Assembly (NCBI GenBank): GCA_024811115.1
Contig: JAKOGH010000776.1
Location: 496,001-560,000, forward strand
From: Terana coerulea
Lineage: Eukaryota > Basidiomycota > Agaricomycetes > Polyporales > Phanerochaetaceae
Length of the DNA: 64,000 bases
Reading direction: 5' to 3'
Part shown: positions 29,733 through 41,904 of the stretch, one piece after another
How positions within the stretch are numbered: position 1 is the first letter of the stretch
Layout: each line of letters starts with the position of its first letter
Notes under the pieces: model-generated
The model's database searches: none
What the model saw: the letters and a program-made list of their open reading frames with translations, nothing else
What the model was told of the DNA's origin: nothing
Program-made: the position numbers and the translations under genes

Positions 29733-31055
29733 GCTAAGGTCGCTGGGAACGTCGAGAGTGAATTGAGGGGTCGGATATTAAAGTACAGAGCCAGTGTGGC
29801 GGAACATGCGCACTGAGGGCGGAAGAGAAGGTGGAACGGTTGGGAATATATGGGGCGGGCTGAGGCGGTGGGCATCGCGGAGGTGCCTGAGATGAGTGTG
29901 GACATATGTGTGTGCGCTTCCGGATGCCGTCGCCAGCGCTCGGATTCAATTGGAGTCAGCGGACATGACACACTGCAGCCACAAAGGCGATGGATATTCC
30001 CAAGATATTCCGCCCCTCGACAAAACTTCGACAAAAGCCACAAACAATCGTCTTACTACTCCATATACAAACCCATTCACCACCACCACAAATAGCTCTT
30101 GAAATACTAGCAGACGAGGACGAAGGCCCAAATCCATTTCGTAGTAGCATCTCGCCAGTATTCTTACGATAGATCGGTCCTCGTTGCGTATCTTGATACT
30201 TGGCGAAACTCGCGCCGAACAACTAAATAATCAGCACCGCAGTTACTTAAGTACTAGTCTTTCGTCGCCCAGGCCGTCGCCCACAATCACGACGAGTCTG
30301 ATCCCCGGGCGATGCTACCGGTATACTTCGCGTGAGTTCTTAAGCCGATTGTTTACTGGAAGTAACCTGGGAACGGTCAGGCACACGCGCAGCTGTTCCG
30401 TGGCTACCGACTGCCTTTGTGGGTTCTGGACCGCATTGTTACCGCGCCGAAGGTGTGCGAATTGGGCGCGTGGAATAAACTCAGCCGAGTCGCAAAGCGG
30501 CATCAGCTGGATTTCCACCTAAGGCTTGCGCAGCAGATACCTTGGATAGGGCCTCTGTGACCGTGTGGTGGCAGGCGATACGGTCCTCAAGAATCTGATA
30601 AGTAATATGAGGACGGCTGGGCGAGATGATGCATAGGTCTTGCAGCAAAACCAACTACTGCGGGGATACGAAAGCGTGCTTCCATGCATGTTCGGTTGCT
30701 AAAGTGGGCCGTGCTGTTTTAGCGCGCTCAGGTACGTCAACGAAGTGAGCCCGTACTGTCTGCAGGGGGCATTGCACCCAGGAGGCTGATCCCGAACTTC
30801 ATTTCACCTAGTTTTGGCAGTTCTTCTTGCGGTTCTGAGCTGGGAAGTATCGGGAAGAAGGGGCTACCTCCCTAAAAAGCGTTGTACGTACAGTGAGCTG
30901 CAGGTTGTAGACTTTGAGATGGATAACCAGATAGAAAAGAGGGGAGCGTGCTTGTCCACCTTCCCCCATCTTCCACACTGCTTAGACCTGCGTAATGACC
31001 TCCGTTAACTGGGAAGGTACGTGCATACTACTTGAAAATATTGAAGCACGTACTC
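29733..31055. other. Gene-poor divergent interval
   Basis: About 1.3 kb lies between the RTA1-like start and a small + strand gene. I see no supported coding sequence, RNA gene or transposon feature. Confidence 0.4.
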
Positions 31056-31466
31056 ATGGAGGACCAAGACGTCTGGACTATCTTTGTGACTGCAGGCGCA
31101 ACTACGCTAGTCGCGAGTACCAATTTCGTGCTCGCGGCCGGCGGCTTTGCAGCATCCAATCCACAGACAAGTAAGTCTTCACCCCGTAGTGAACGCATTC
31201 AGCACTAACTCGTCGTGGTCATAGGTGTTGCAATCGCTTCATACGTAGTCGCCCAATACGGCACCACTTCTGCAGCAACAGTTCTAGCTGCAAGTGCGGT
31301 CGCGCCCATCCTTGCGGCCGGGATGACAACTTCCCTCATGATCCTCTTCGACAGGTCGAGCAAGATTGAGAGCGGCATGTTGAGAGGGACCGTTCTGAGG
31401 GTTTGCAGGTGGCTCTATGGCTGCGCTTCACAATTCTCAACCGGCGGATTTTACTACCGCATATAA
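31056..31466 (+). CDS. Small hydrophobic orphan protein
   Basis: Two exons joined by an intron with donor gtaagt and acceptor catag give about 119 residues. The N-terminus MEDQDVWTIFVTAGATTLVA is followed by two hydrophobic Ala/Gly-rich stretches (STNFVLAAGGFAA and SAATVLAASAVAPILAAGMT) that could be membrane helices, then a basic tail. I do not recognise the family. The clean splice and hydrophobic pattern support a real gene, but there is no homology evidence. Confidence 0.4.
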
Positions 31467-32375
31467 TCTGTCATGTAAAGTCTTCGTAACTGTATGCACT
31501 ACCAAAGTTCAATGAGACGTACCTGAAACAATTCATAACGCCGGGAAAGCTCGCTGACTACTGTGTATGCGATCAGCTTAGCATGCTACTCGTTTCGGGA
31601 TGTAAGTACACAATATTACGTGCCTATATTGCTAATAAACGAAGCGTATTGAGTGGTAGTGGTGGTCAGGAGGAAGGCGGTAATAAATGACGCCGTGACG
31701 CCGCCGCTCCTGCACCGCCGATCGCTTGCACAGATCTGAATCTGGATTACGTAATCCGAATGCGTTACGTCGTGTTACGCGTGAGGTCACCGTTTACAAT
31801 GCACGTGCTTCAGTGACCTCTATCTAGATCTGTCACACCGACTCACGGCGACCGACTCCTAGACGTGCGATCCAACCACCAATACTTCCGACCTCACGAC
31901 GACGTTGGTTGTCCAATCTAAAGGACTACATTCACGGACATGGCGCGGACTATACTTTTTGCTCGCGGCGCTGCATGAACGACTCAACACCTCTGGAAAT
32001 ACTACGCCCGCACTGGATCCTGTTCAATCGGACATCTTGCGGACTATGTATATGAGCGGTGGTTGAGGCAAAAGAGCTGCAGGAAGGCCTGAGAGGGACC
32101 TTCGAGTTTGGTCAAAGGCACACCTGCCGCTTGCTTCGTCGCGCAGGGAACACCGCTTTTACGCCAGAAGTCGGCTCAATGTTCCGAGCATGATTGATAT
32201 TTATACACAATGTTGCGCATAACTCTCACTATCCCCGCTGTGCGCCCTCTGGCGGGCTCATTTCAACAACAGAAACTTCTGTATACCGCACAGCTTAGCC
32301 GCGTAGAATCACCATGGCTGGTATTTATGCCCGTTCGAAGATCCCTTCCCTGGATCCCACCGACGACACGAAGTT
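31467..32375. other. Intergenic, upstream of MFS permease
   Basis: About 0.9 kb with no supported gene. Another possible start of the permease, ATG 32313, lies in a different frame from the good exon. Confidence 0.4.
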
Positions 32376-34244
32376 ATGGGCCAGACTACTTGGGAGACAG
32401 ACAAGCACGACAATGATGCCGAGTTCGGAGGGCCGCTGGCGAGAGCGGAGCTGGAGCAGAAGCTACTCTGGAAGCTTGACAAGCGCATGTCGATATTGGT
32501 CCTGATTTATATTCTAAACTTCGTACGTCGCCGTCACGTTCACTATGTTACAAGCATTGAATAATTCCTTCTAGATCGACCGGAATAACGCTGGGTATGT
32601 CGGATAGAGGCCCTCGAACAGTGTCCTGCTGTATCAGTATGTTGACAATGTACACTCTTCAGTGCAGCAAGGCTACGCGGCTTTGAAGAGGACCTTGGGC
32701 TGCAAGGGCAACAGTTCGCGACCATACTCTCGATCCTCTATGTCGGTTACATATCTATGCAAATACCATCGTAAGCACCATTTTATTTCTTATGCGAGTA
32801 TGCCCTCATGTATGCGTGCAGGAATATGTTTCTCAGTCATATAGGGAAGCCTTCAGTATATTTACCTATCTGCATGGTAGTCTGGGGATTCATTTCGGTC
32901 ATGACAGGTAAGACCCTTAGGACTCTATTCAACATTCTGAACCTCCTGACCCATTTCTTAGGATTTGCAACGAAGTATAAATTCGACCTTTTGTAATGGA
33001 TTTAGCTGACTCCTCGCCAGTTTCTTCGGCGCCCTCGTAACCCGTTTTTTGCTCGGCATCGTCGAAGCCTCGTTCTTCCCAGGCGCCCTCTTTCTAATTA
33101 GCAAGTGGTACAAGCACAGCGAGCTCGGCTCGCGTACGGCCCTCCTCTTCTGCGGCAACGTCATCAGCAGTGCTTTCGGGGCACTCATCGCTTCCGCGAT
33201 CCTAGATAACATGCAGGGCATCCTCGGACGCGCCGCCTGGCGATGGCTCTTCTATCTTGAAGGCTCCTTGACGATTGTGGTCGCTCTATGTGCGACCTTT
33301 GTCCTGCCTGACTTCCCGGAGACGACGGCGCCCGGGTGGCTCACTGAACAGGAGGTCAGACTGGCCGTCAAGCGCATGGAAGAGGACGCGGATACATCTG
33401 CCGGATATCGCCGCAGGCAAACAAACCTGGCGGATGGCTTTTGGCTGGCTATCGTGGACCCAAACGTCTGGCTGTTGACCATGATTCTGACTTGTGAGAT
33501 TGTGGCCACTAGCTTCACAGTCTGGTTCCCGACTATCACCTCCACCCTTGGTTACGGTGACACGACAGCCTTGTTGCTGTGTGCGCCCCCGTACCTACTC
33601 GCCGCTGTCTTGACATACTACAGTTCTCGGTAAGCCTAGTTCATGTATGCGTACATACATTCAGCTGACTGAAGGTTGCACTTTTTAGACACTCCGACGC
33701 CACGGGCGAACGGTTTTATCATGTCATCACACCTTTCTGCATCGGTATCTTTGGGTGCCTCATTGCGATGTCGACGATGAACCCCATGGCACGGTACCTT
33801 TCTCTGTAAGACTGGGTTCTTACCAGTGCCAAAAGCACGCTGACAAGCGTCCCCAGATTCCTTCTTGCACAGACTTCCGCCGGTTTCTCGACGCTTTTCG
33901 GCTGGGTGAGCAATACGGTCCCGAGTCCGCCTGTAAAGCGCGCCGTTGCACTTGCGCTCATCAACGCCGTATCCAACCTTGGGAATGTCGTTGGATCGTA
34001 TGTGCTCTATTCTGATATTTGAGACGAATACTGAGATTTCCTTGTCTCCGCTCATAGATATGTGTGGCCGCACGAGTGGGCCCCAACGTACAACAAATCC
34101 TTCACGATCTGCATTACCGCCGGCGCTGCCTCGATCTCTCTCTCCTTCGTGTTGAGAAAACGTTTGATCGCTATGAACCGGAGGTTGCAACTCGAAGAGA
34201 TGGCGAGAGGGGACATTATACCCGGCTTTAGGTATCTTATTTAG
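32376..34244 (+). CDS. MFS permease of the anion:cation symporter (Dal5-like) family
   Basis: A plasma-membrane transporter for small organic anions such as allantoate, vitamins or carboxylates; the substrate cannot be told. Membrane segments appear in order: MSILVLIYILNF|IDRNNAG, QFATILSILYVGYISMQIPS, the conserved FFGALVTRFLLGIVEASFFP with GALFLISKWY, GRAAWRWLFYLEGSLTIVVA, and a C-terminal half ending WAPTYNKSFTICITAGAAS. Eight or so exons splice well, including a 13-nt exon at 32962-32974 (FAT-N) between 46-nt-class introns. The start at 32376 is the first ATG in the right frame; an upstream exon is possible. Convergent with the FAH-family gene. Confidence 0.85.
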
Positions 34245-34823
34245 GTGTTATTCGTTCAATATTCGCTCGTTTCTCAGGGTTTATGTTATTGGCGCCTTGA
34301 TGTGTTGACTAAATATTGCGACATGTGTAGAGCCAACTAGTGCACTTGCCATTGCACGCTCGAATACTCGGGACAAAGGCTACGGAATGGAAAGAGCTCA
34401 GCGGATGCAGCCCACTCGGGCTCGGCGGGAGTGTATCACATCGTCCACGTGGCTTCCATGCGATCGAGGCGCCACAAAGCCTTTGCATGAGCGGCGCGGC
34501 TCTGGTATGACATTGACACAGCTCTGCTTGTGAAGCTTTGAAGAGTCTACCATCGACCTCTGAGGCTGACTCGAAACCCCGCGCTCACGGGTGGCCAGAA
34601 GGGTTTTGAGATGAGAGTTATCAGCCTGATTATCTCTATGGCTAGCCCTCAATAGGTTGGTAATTGTTCATTATCGTGTTCTCTGCAAATTGCAATCCTG
34701 GCATTTGACAATGAGCGCACAACATACGTAGCACGGCGTATAAAGCCGCAGATATCCAAGCGTACAGAGCAAAACCTGACATACAAACAGTCTTTCGGCG
34801 ACTTCTGCACAACAGAACGAGTC
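34245..34823. terminator. Convergent 3' flanks of permease and FAH-family gene
   Basis: About 580 bp between two converging stop codons. I see no coding sequence; both polyadenylation regions should be here. Confidence 0.4.
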
Positions 34824-36132
34824 TTACAACTTCGCCTTAAGAACCGAGCCCTTGCCCTCCTCGACGACATCGTTGAGAAGAGTACCGATGCCACCGTCGA
34901 CCCAGACAGTGACGTGGTCGCCGTTCTTGAGGTAAACGGCGGGCTTCTTCACGAAGCCGACCCCCTTCGGCGTGCCGGTCATGATAACGGAGCCGGGCAG
35001 GAGCGTCGTGCCCTGCGAAAGGAACGCGATCGTCTGGCGGACGGTGAACAGCTGATCACTTTAGACGATATATTTAGTTACTAGGTAGGTTTGAAAGATG
35101 CATTCTGCGGGGCTTACGCGGTATTCCCGTCTTGCAACGTCTTGCCATTGACTGTGCATTTGAGCGCCAACTTCTGGGGGTCAGGAATAGCAGCAGCAGA
35201 AACCAGGGCCGGCCCGATTGGTGTGGCGTCGTCTGGTAATATTCAGTCCAATCATGTCTAACCAACTGTTGGGAAGTTGAATATGATATACTCACCGAAA
35301 CTCTTCGAGAAACCCCACTGAGAAACGGCCATCTGGTGGTACCGGAAGGACATCTACAAATAGCCTATGTTACTCAAATGCACGGAGCGATCATAAACAT
35401 GTACGTACGTCGTTAGCTCCGGTGTATGCAAGGACGTAATCCAAGGCATCTGCCTCTGAGACATTCTTTGCCGCTTTGCCGATGACGATGGTCAATTCAA
35501 CCTCGTAATCAGGAAGGTGCTTCTCCGCCGGTTGGGTGGCTTTCGGGATTGTAATGGGGGCTTCAGGGCCAATGAGAGCCGTCGGAGGCTTGTAAAACAG
35601 GATGGGGTACCTAAAAAATAGGTATGGCGAAAACGAAGTCAGTGGGAAAGGCGGGCTTACTTGGGCTTTGTCAGGCCGGCCTCCGCCTGTAACGTGTTCG
35701 TTCAGCATCACCCATCCGCCCCTCAGCGAGCCAGAATGAAGGTACGCACTGCGTGGTCGCCGTAGTTCAGTCCCAAGCACCGCACCACGCCGATTTGCTC
35801 TCTTGAGAGCGGCGGCAGGAGGTGCGCTACCGTGAGCACGTTGTTCGTCACTTGTGCGGCGGGGTCGAGGGCAGAGCCGACGATTTCGTACGCTTTGATC
35901 GCCTGTTTCTTGTGGAAGGCAATGCCGACTGTGACATTGTTCAGAACTTACAGTGAACGGCGTCGGCATTGCTGCTCACCGTCCAAGTGCCTATCGACTG
36001 GTTCTCCGAGGTGAACCTGGGATGTCTCTGCCGCCACAAAGCGAATGAGCCGGGTCCATTGCTGAAACCGCCAGAGTGTCAGTTGCTGCGTTCATGCACG
36101 CCACCAGAGCATACCGTCTTTATCGGGGCCAT
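34824..36132 (-). CDS. Fumarylacetoacetate hydrolase-family protein (FAHD type)
   Basis: FAH-fold enzymes hydrolyse, decarboxylate or hydrate 2-keto diacids, often in aromatic-compound breakdown; the exact substrate is unknown. The first exon is only 18 nt (36115-36132, MAPIKT), then QWTRLIRFVAAETSQVHLG. Family motifs are CLGLNYGDHA, KYPILFYKPPTALIGPEAPI, DYEVELTIVIGKAAKNV, DALDYVLAYTGANDVS (metal-binding Glu and Asp) and QTIAFLSQGTTLLPGSVIMT followed by GTPKGVGF. The end is EGKGSVLKAKL. All junctions are GT-AG and in frame. Next to an anion permease it could form a small catabolic pair, which is inference only. Confidence 0.9.
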
Positions 36133-36435
36133 AATTCGACGTATATTCGAGGAGATGGAGGTCAGAAACAGAGAGACATGCCGGTGAGAATGAGGAGGTT
36201 AAGAACCCGCCCGTGTCGGAAGCAAAGCGGGGCTCCGCGGGCCGAGGCCCACAGACGCCGCCACCCCCGCGTCCCTGAGACGCGTGAGATTGCCTTGTAC
36301 TCGATCACGTGCTGCGACGCGTCCTGCCACACGCGGGCGAGGCGCCGTCCGTGACGTCCGCCGAAAGTTGAACATCAACCACTCCCTTCGTTTCCGTTTC
36401 CTTTTACGACCGCTGACCGCTGCAGGACGACGCTA

Positions 36436-38312
36436 ATGTACATGAACGAGGTCCTCCAGGACGCCCTCGACGACGTACGCCGCCCCAGTGCTGACACCGC
36501 GCACAGATCCCTCTGACCGCCTGCCTATTCCGCTTCCAGCTAGCGTCCTTTCGATCGTCGGCTTCGCGCCAGGGGCGGGCACTGGACAAGCTCGAACGCC
36601 TCCTCGCTGACATATGCGTCTCCTGCAGATCCGGTGTCTCGAGATGCCTTACATTCCTTCATCGCTTTGCAAGACACCTTTCAATGCAACGGTGAGTGAC
36701 GGAGGCAATGTGGCGAAGAGGGCGACTTACTTCGGAATGTGTGCAGTGCCGTCCCGATTACTTCCTTGGATATCGGACTCTTCATCACGACTTGACTCGC
36801 TCACCCAGAAGGGCTCAATGACTCGTACGCTGTTATAAGGCTAAGGCTATGTCAGATGGTCTGATGCAGTGTGCTAGAGGAACACATACCAGAGGTCACC
36901 ACACTCTCTTCACAACTCATCCAATCTTTATGCATCGTCCAAGGCGTCATCCTAAATCACGCCCCAAGTAAACAGTACCTCGGTCGCAGGTTTGCTTTGG
37001 AGGTAAGTGTTGTGTACCCCTTTACGTCACTACAATCAATTTCGGCCGCAGGTTCTCCTCGACCTATTCCTCGTCGCACGACATGTTACGCCGACATCTT
37101 TGACGAACGCAACGAACGACATGTATGGCATCTCCTCTGGTGATGGGCAGGCTAAAGAGAAGAAGCCACAGACGGCGACGTTGGCTTCAGCTGTGCTGGA
37201 AACGCTTCTCTGTATAATGGTAGACTCCTCACCTGCTCTGCGTGCTTTTGAGGAGGCGAACGGCGTTCGCGCTGTGGTCCGGATCCTCAAGCGTGCCGGC
37301 ACGCCACGAGAAACACGGTAAGCATGGCCCGTGCTGGTTGCCAATGTACTTGATTGATAGAACATCTTGGCAGTATGAAATGTCTTGAATTCCTGTATTT
37401 CTATTTATTAGACGAAAACTCGTCGCCTGTGGAAGGCCTATCAGATACCCAGCAGGCCAAGATCAAGAATGGGTTCGACATACCTACGGAGCCGAACTCC
37501 CCGACCCAACCATCGCACACTCGCAATGCGCTTTCAATATCGCAGCTGAGCGACTCATCCGTTTCTTCAGATGCATCGACTTCATCCGCAGGATCAAATG
37601 TATCCGCTTCGACAACCGCGACATCTGCATCGTCATCTTCGCGCACGTCGCGAACAGCTGAAAACTCACCACCTGGATCCACACTTGCTCCCTCGCCCGT
37701 CATCCGTCCCGGTCTAAGGAAGACGCATTCACGCGACGCCTCGAGTGGACACGCCCGTCCCCTCGCGCTGCTCCGCAAAGACGTCGACTTCATCCCGCAG
37801 ACACCAGCGAGCACACGCACGTCTAAGGCAGCCGCCGCCCTGAGCACCCCACGCCCCGCCCTCCGCCCTCAAGCAGCAGCACAGTGAGCCGTCCGTGGTG
37901 CCATCGGAGGAGAACGCCGGGGAGTGGAAGACACCGAGGAAGCTGCCGCCGCGCATGCAGGCGACGAGCCTCGGCGAGCTCGACCCAAACACGCCTACGC
38001 TGTTGGCGCGCCCGCGCGGCCTCGGGCACCGCCGCGCGCAGACGGTCGAGATCACGTCGAGCGCGAAGGCGGCGTCGCCCACAGCATTGAGGTCGCCCGA
38101 CGCCGCTGGAACGGGCCGACCTGAGAAATGCTACGACGGGCGCAATGGGCGTGTTCGTGGCTGAGAGCGCGAATGCGGATGTTATTGGGCCGTCGAGGCA
38201 TGTGGTCGTGCGGACTATGGAGGAGAAGAAGGCGATATTAGGAGGGATGATGGGCAATGTCGACACGCTTGTCGAGGGCGTGAAGAAAGCGGGGATTTGG
38301 GGGTTAGGCTGA
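36436..38312 (+). CDS. cdc14: Cell division control protein 14 (septation initiation network component)
   Basis: In fission yeast this Cdc14 (not the phosphatase) partners the Sid1 kinase in the septation initiation network. Conserved stretches: DALHSFIALQDTFQCNVPSR, LIQSLCIVQGVILNHAPSKQ followed by YLGRRFALEVLLDLFL, ETLLCIMVDSSPALRAFEEA then NGVRAVVRILKRAGTPRETR, and MKCLEFLYFYLLDE. A long Ser/Thr/Pro-rich tail follows, ending EEKKAILGGMMGNVDTLVEG. The N-terminal exon structure is uncertain. In the tail the frame breaks between about 37846 and 37870 (one base too many in a C-rich run) and again near 38100-38120; both sides are clearly coding, so I treat these as sequence faults. Confidence 0.82.
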
Positions 38313-39331
38313 AGCAGTTATTTATCAGGGCGGCAGAGACGTGGGTCTCGCACGCGCCTACAAGGCGAGTTTTCCCTTCATATATGCGCTCTCTTCTTTC
38401 TCTTTTCTCCCCTCTTCTCATCTCGCACCTCCGTCCGTCGGCTTTCTTGCTCTCAACAGGATACCCTGTCGCATTTCGGACAACAGTTTTTTTTAGCACG
38501 CACCTTTCCGCATCCTCCCCTGTTTTGCACCGCTATCTATCCATGCTCCTCGTACATCGCACCGCAATCTTCTATCCTTCCTCCCAGGCATCTCAACTCT
38601 CCCGTTACTTGTGACCACACTTCTGTATTAAACCCTGGACTTCCTCAGAGCAATCTTTAGGATGTGGTATGGCTTTCGTCCTTAGAAAGCTCTACATGTT
38701 CTCCGTGTGCTGGGCGGCATTCCCTATAGATTTGAGAGCACTGAGAGAGTGAATATGTCCTCAAGATTTGCAGCAGATGACAAGCAAGAGAGGGGAGAAG
38801 GGAAAATGAGCTTGTATGTACGGCCAGACAAAGCACGAAGGATGTCGGAAGTCGGGAAAGGGATAGCCGCTTTGGTAAGAGATCGCCGTTGCTCAGATCG
38901 CCATCGGGATCAGGAGAGACCTCATAGCCATCACAAGCGCTTACATTCTGATCGCAAGGAGGGATAGGCAAGCGCTCAAGTTCACTGGTTTCTCCTTGTT
39001 CCTCCTCTCTTAGTCTGCATGCAATCCCAACGACGTCGACTTCAGCGAGAAGAAAATATTCTTCGTGAAAACAGCGGGCATAATGCACTGAAAGGCTCGG
39101 CAGACTTTCCCACCATGGTCTTATCTGCATATGGGCCCCCACGATAGAACTCGCCGGCCCGTGGCTCCAGAACACCTCGTGTATAGGCGAACAAATGGCG
39201 GTCAGGTGGAGATGAACAGCACCGGAAGAGGCCATGGTATCTGTGTGCGCTTGAGTCTATCACCTTGCCTCGGAGCTCCTGAGGTGTGTTGAAGTAGAGG
39301 GCGGGCTTGACCTTGACCTGCACCCGCCAAC
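38313..39331. other. Intergenic; last part is the ATG22 unit promoter
   Basis: The first 800 bp hold nothing I can name. From about 39110 the sequence resembles the stretches upstream of ATG22 copies 2 and 3 (cgatagaac, then ggtcaggtg.agatgaacag, then cttgaccttgacctgcac before the ATG), so it is the promoter part of the duplicated unit. Confidence 0.55.
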
Positions 39332-41904
39332 ATGTCGCGCGCGCCGCTGCCAGAGAACCCGGTACCCGACCACGGAGCGTTGGCGAGGGATGTCTTGGAT
39401 GGGAAGACAGACGTGGGGGAGCATGTCGTTCAGACGGTCGAGGCGAGCACGGTGCGGGAGGAGCCTGTGGTTACGCGAAAGGTGAGTCCGCCCGTCGGTC
39501 CTTGCGGAATGTCTGATTGACGAGGATGCGTTCTGCAGGAACTTTGGAGCTACTACTGTGCGTAACAGAATATCTCATTCTTGCGGATTGTGGCTAACAC
39601 TACATTGCTCTGAAGTGTACTATAACGGTGATAATGTGAGTATCCAGACCCACGTCCAGATTGTCCTGGGTCTAATGGTCTTTTTAGGGCGTAGGGCCGC
39701 TTGGTATGTCTGAAGTCCATCGTTCTGTGTACGCAGTCTAACCGGGCATCGTAGGATTCTCTATGACACTGTTTCAAGGACTCGCCAACTCCGCCGGCTG
39801 GGATCCCGTCAAAGGCAAAGGCTCTTCATGCACCGCGCCGGATGCATCGGGCCAATGTGTGCTTCCATGGGCTGGCGGCACAAAGTCCGTAAACTCCATC
39901 GTGCTTGTAGCTACTGGCGTAAGCTTCGCGGTGAGTCCACATCTCACAAAAATCCACCGCATATACTCATCGATTCGTGAAGGTTATGGCGTTGATGTTC
40001 ACTACGATCGGCTCTGCAGCCGACTATGGCCGCTTTGGTCGGTGGCTACTTTTCGTGGTCACGGTCATCTGCTGGGCAGCGCAGTTTGCCAGCATGTCCC
40101 TCACAAGTACGTCTCTTACATGCCGCTGTCGTTCACTCGTGACTTAGCCATCCGCCAGGCCCCGACCGCTGGGGTACCGCGATGGCGCTCTACATGGTCG
40201 GCTTCATCTCGTATGGCGCGACACTTGTGTTCTACGCCGCTGTGTTCCCGCGGCTCGCGCGCAACACCGCGCACTCCCGTGATCTGAAGGCGAAGTACGA
40301 CGCCGGGCTGATTCCACGTGATGAGTATGAGGTCGAGGAGTCGCTCGAGAAGAACAGAATCAGCAACATCAGCACGGTGCGCTCGCTCATTTATCCCCGT
40401 CTCCGTACACTGAAGTATCGCGACGCAGATGCACAGCAATATTGGGTACATCGTAACGCTGTGTCTGAATTTGACGCTGCTGCTCCCGCTAGCTGATAAC
40501 CCGAAGGTCAACAACTACGTTCTCGTGTTGTGAGTGACTTTGCACTCGCTGCACATGACTGATAGCTCATTGACTGGCTCCAGGGTCAATGGCTGTAAGT
40601 ATTTCGGCGTCCAAGACCGAAATTTCACTCACGTTGTGGCGCAGATTGGGTGCTCCTCGGAGTCTGGTGGTGTAAGCTCCTCATTGCAACGTTCCACATT
40701 ACTCCCCCCTGATGCCAGGTATTGCAGTCGTCTTTCAACAACCCCGGCCTGGGCCCCCGTTGCCAAAGGGCGCACATTATCTCACCATCGGATGGAAGCA
40801 GGTAAGCCTATCCCATTTGCCTTCAACACTTCAGACTAAATTAAGGATGTGTAGATTTGGCATGCTCTGAAGCAGTACAAGCAGCTTCCATACACCTTCC
40901 TGTACATATTCGCGTTCTTCCTCTTGGCAGATGTGAGTGCCGCATGGATCTCCACCGCAGACTTGACGCTGAATGCAACGCTGTCCTTAGGGCCTGAACA
41001 CCACCGGGACGTTGATATCCATTTGCCAGAACGACAAGTTCGAATTTTCGTTCCTGCAGAACACTTACCTCGGCTTGTCGCAGGCAATTACTTCAACTAT
41101 AAGGTGGGGGTGTTAGCAAGCTGTCGGCGAGTGTTATCTGAGACCATATACAGCACCCTTGGCTTCTGGTACATTCAGAAATGGTGGAAGATCAGCACGA
41201 AGAAGATGGTAAGCCTCATCTTCCATGTGGCAAGTTTCAGTGCATTGAGGCCCTCTTTAGTTCGTTGTCACGAACGTCGTGACGATCATCATACCGCTGT
41301 GGGGCATGATTGGTCTCTGGACTGGCAAACTCGGGTTCCACAACGTCTGGGAATTCTGGTATGTGCCCTCGTGGTGTCGTGCCGTCGGGCTCAACTCATC
41401 GGAATTGCTTAGGGCATATAATGTGGTCTTTGGCCTGTTCCAAGCGCCGTACTATGCGTTCTCGCAGACTATGATGGCCGAGCTGACTCCGCCGGGTTTC
41501 GATAACATGGTACAGTCACACCCATCTGTAATTTCGCACACGCACTGAGGCTTATGCGTTGCCGTCTAGTTCTTTGGTCTGTTTGGCCTGTCGAACCGCG
41601 CGTCGTCGATGATAGGGCCCAACGTTATACAAGCGATCATCGATGACACAGGCAACAACTGGAAAGGCTTCCCGTTCCTGTTCGCTATGTGTGCTGCCGC
41701 CAGTCTGGTCATTTGGTTCGGTGTGTACTGGAGCATCTTTTCGTCTTGAACATGTGGCTGAGCTCAGCTATAGGAGTGGACGTCAAGACAGGCCGGCGGG
41801 ACGCGGTCGCTTGGGCGGAGAAGAACCGGCGGTACATCGAGACAGGTACCTTTGGGCTGGAGGACGAGTCTGTGGATGAACAAGAGTACGGAAAGAGGGC
41901 GTGA
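39332..41904 (+). CDS. ATG22: Atg22-like vacuolar effluxer, copy 1 (intact)
   Basis: Atg22 is an MFS-type vacuolar membrane protein that exports amino acids released by autophagy. Exon 1 (39332-39481) codes 50 cytosolic residues starting MSRAPLPENPVPDH. Very short exons follow: 39539-39557, 39616-39635 and 39688-39703, joining as ELWSYYLYYNGDNGVGPLGF. Then SMTLFQGLANSAGWDPVKGK, MALMFTTIGSAADYGRFGRW, ALYMVGFISYGATLVFYAA, an 11-nt exon (40584-40594, VNG), LPYTFLYIFAFFLLADGLNT, ISICQNDKFEFSFLQNTYLG, PLWGMIGLWTGKLGF and FFGLFGLSNRASSMIGPNV. It ends EDESVDEQEYGKRA. About 13 exons all stay in frame. This is the only copy of the three that reads through without any fault. Confidence 0.9.

Noticed and set aside
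36436..38312. CDC14 phosphatase
   Set aside because: No phosphatase HCxxGxxR signature; the conserved text fits the unrelated septation-network Cdc14 family.
38657..39235. 192-codon open frame on the minus strand, with similar antisense frames at 42382-42810 and 45668-46003
   Set aside because: They are antisense to the duplicated ATG22 promoter. Their likeness to each other comes from the DNA duplication, not from protein constraint.
39332..41904. Generic sugar-type MFS transporter
   Set aside because: The LYYNGDNGVGPLGF and SSCTAPDASGQCVLPW stretches and the long cytosolic N-terminus are those of the Atg22 family.
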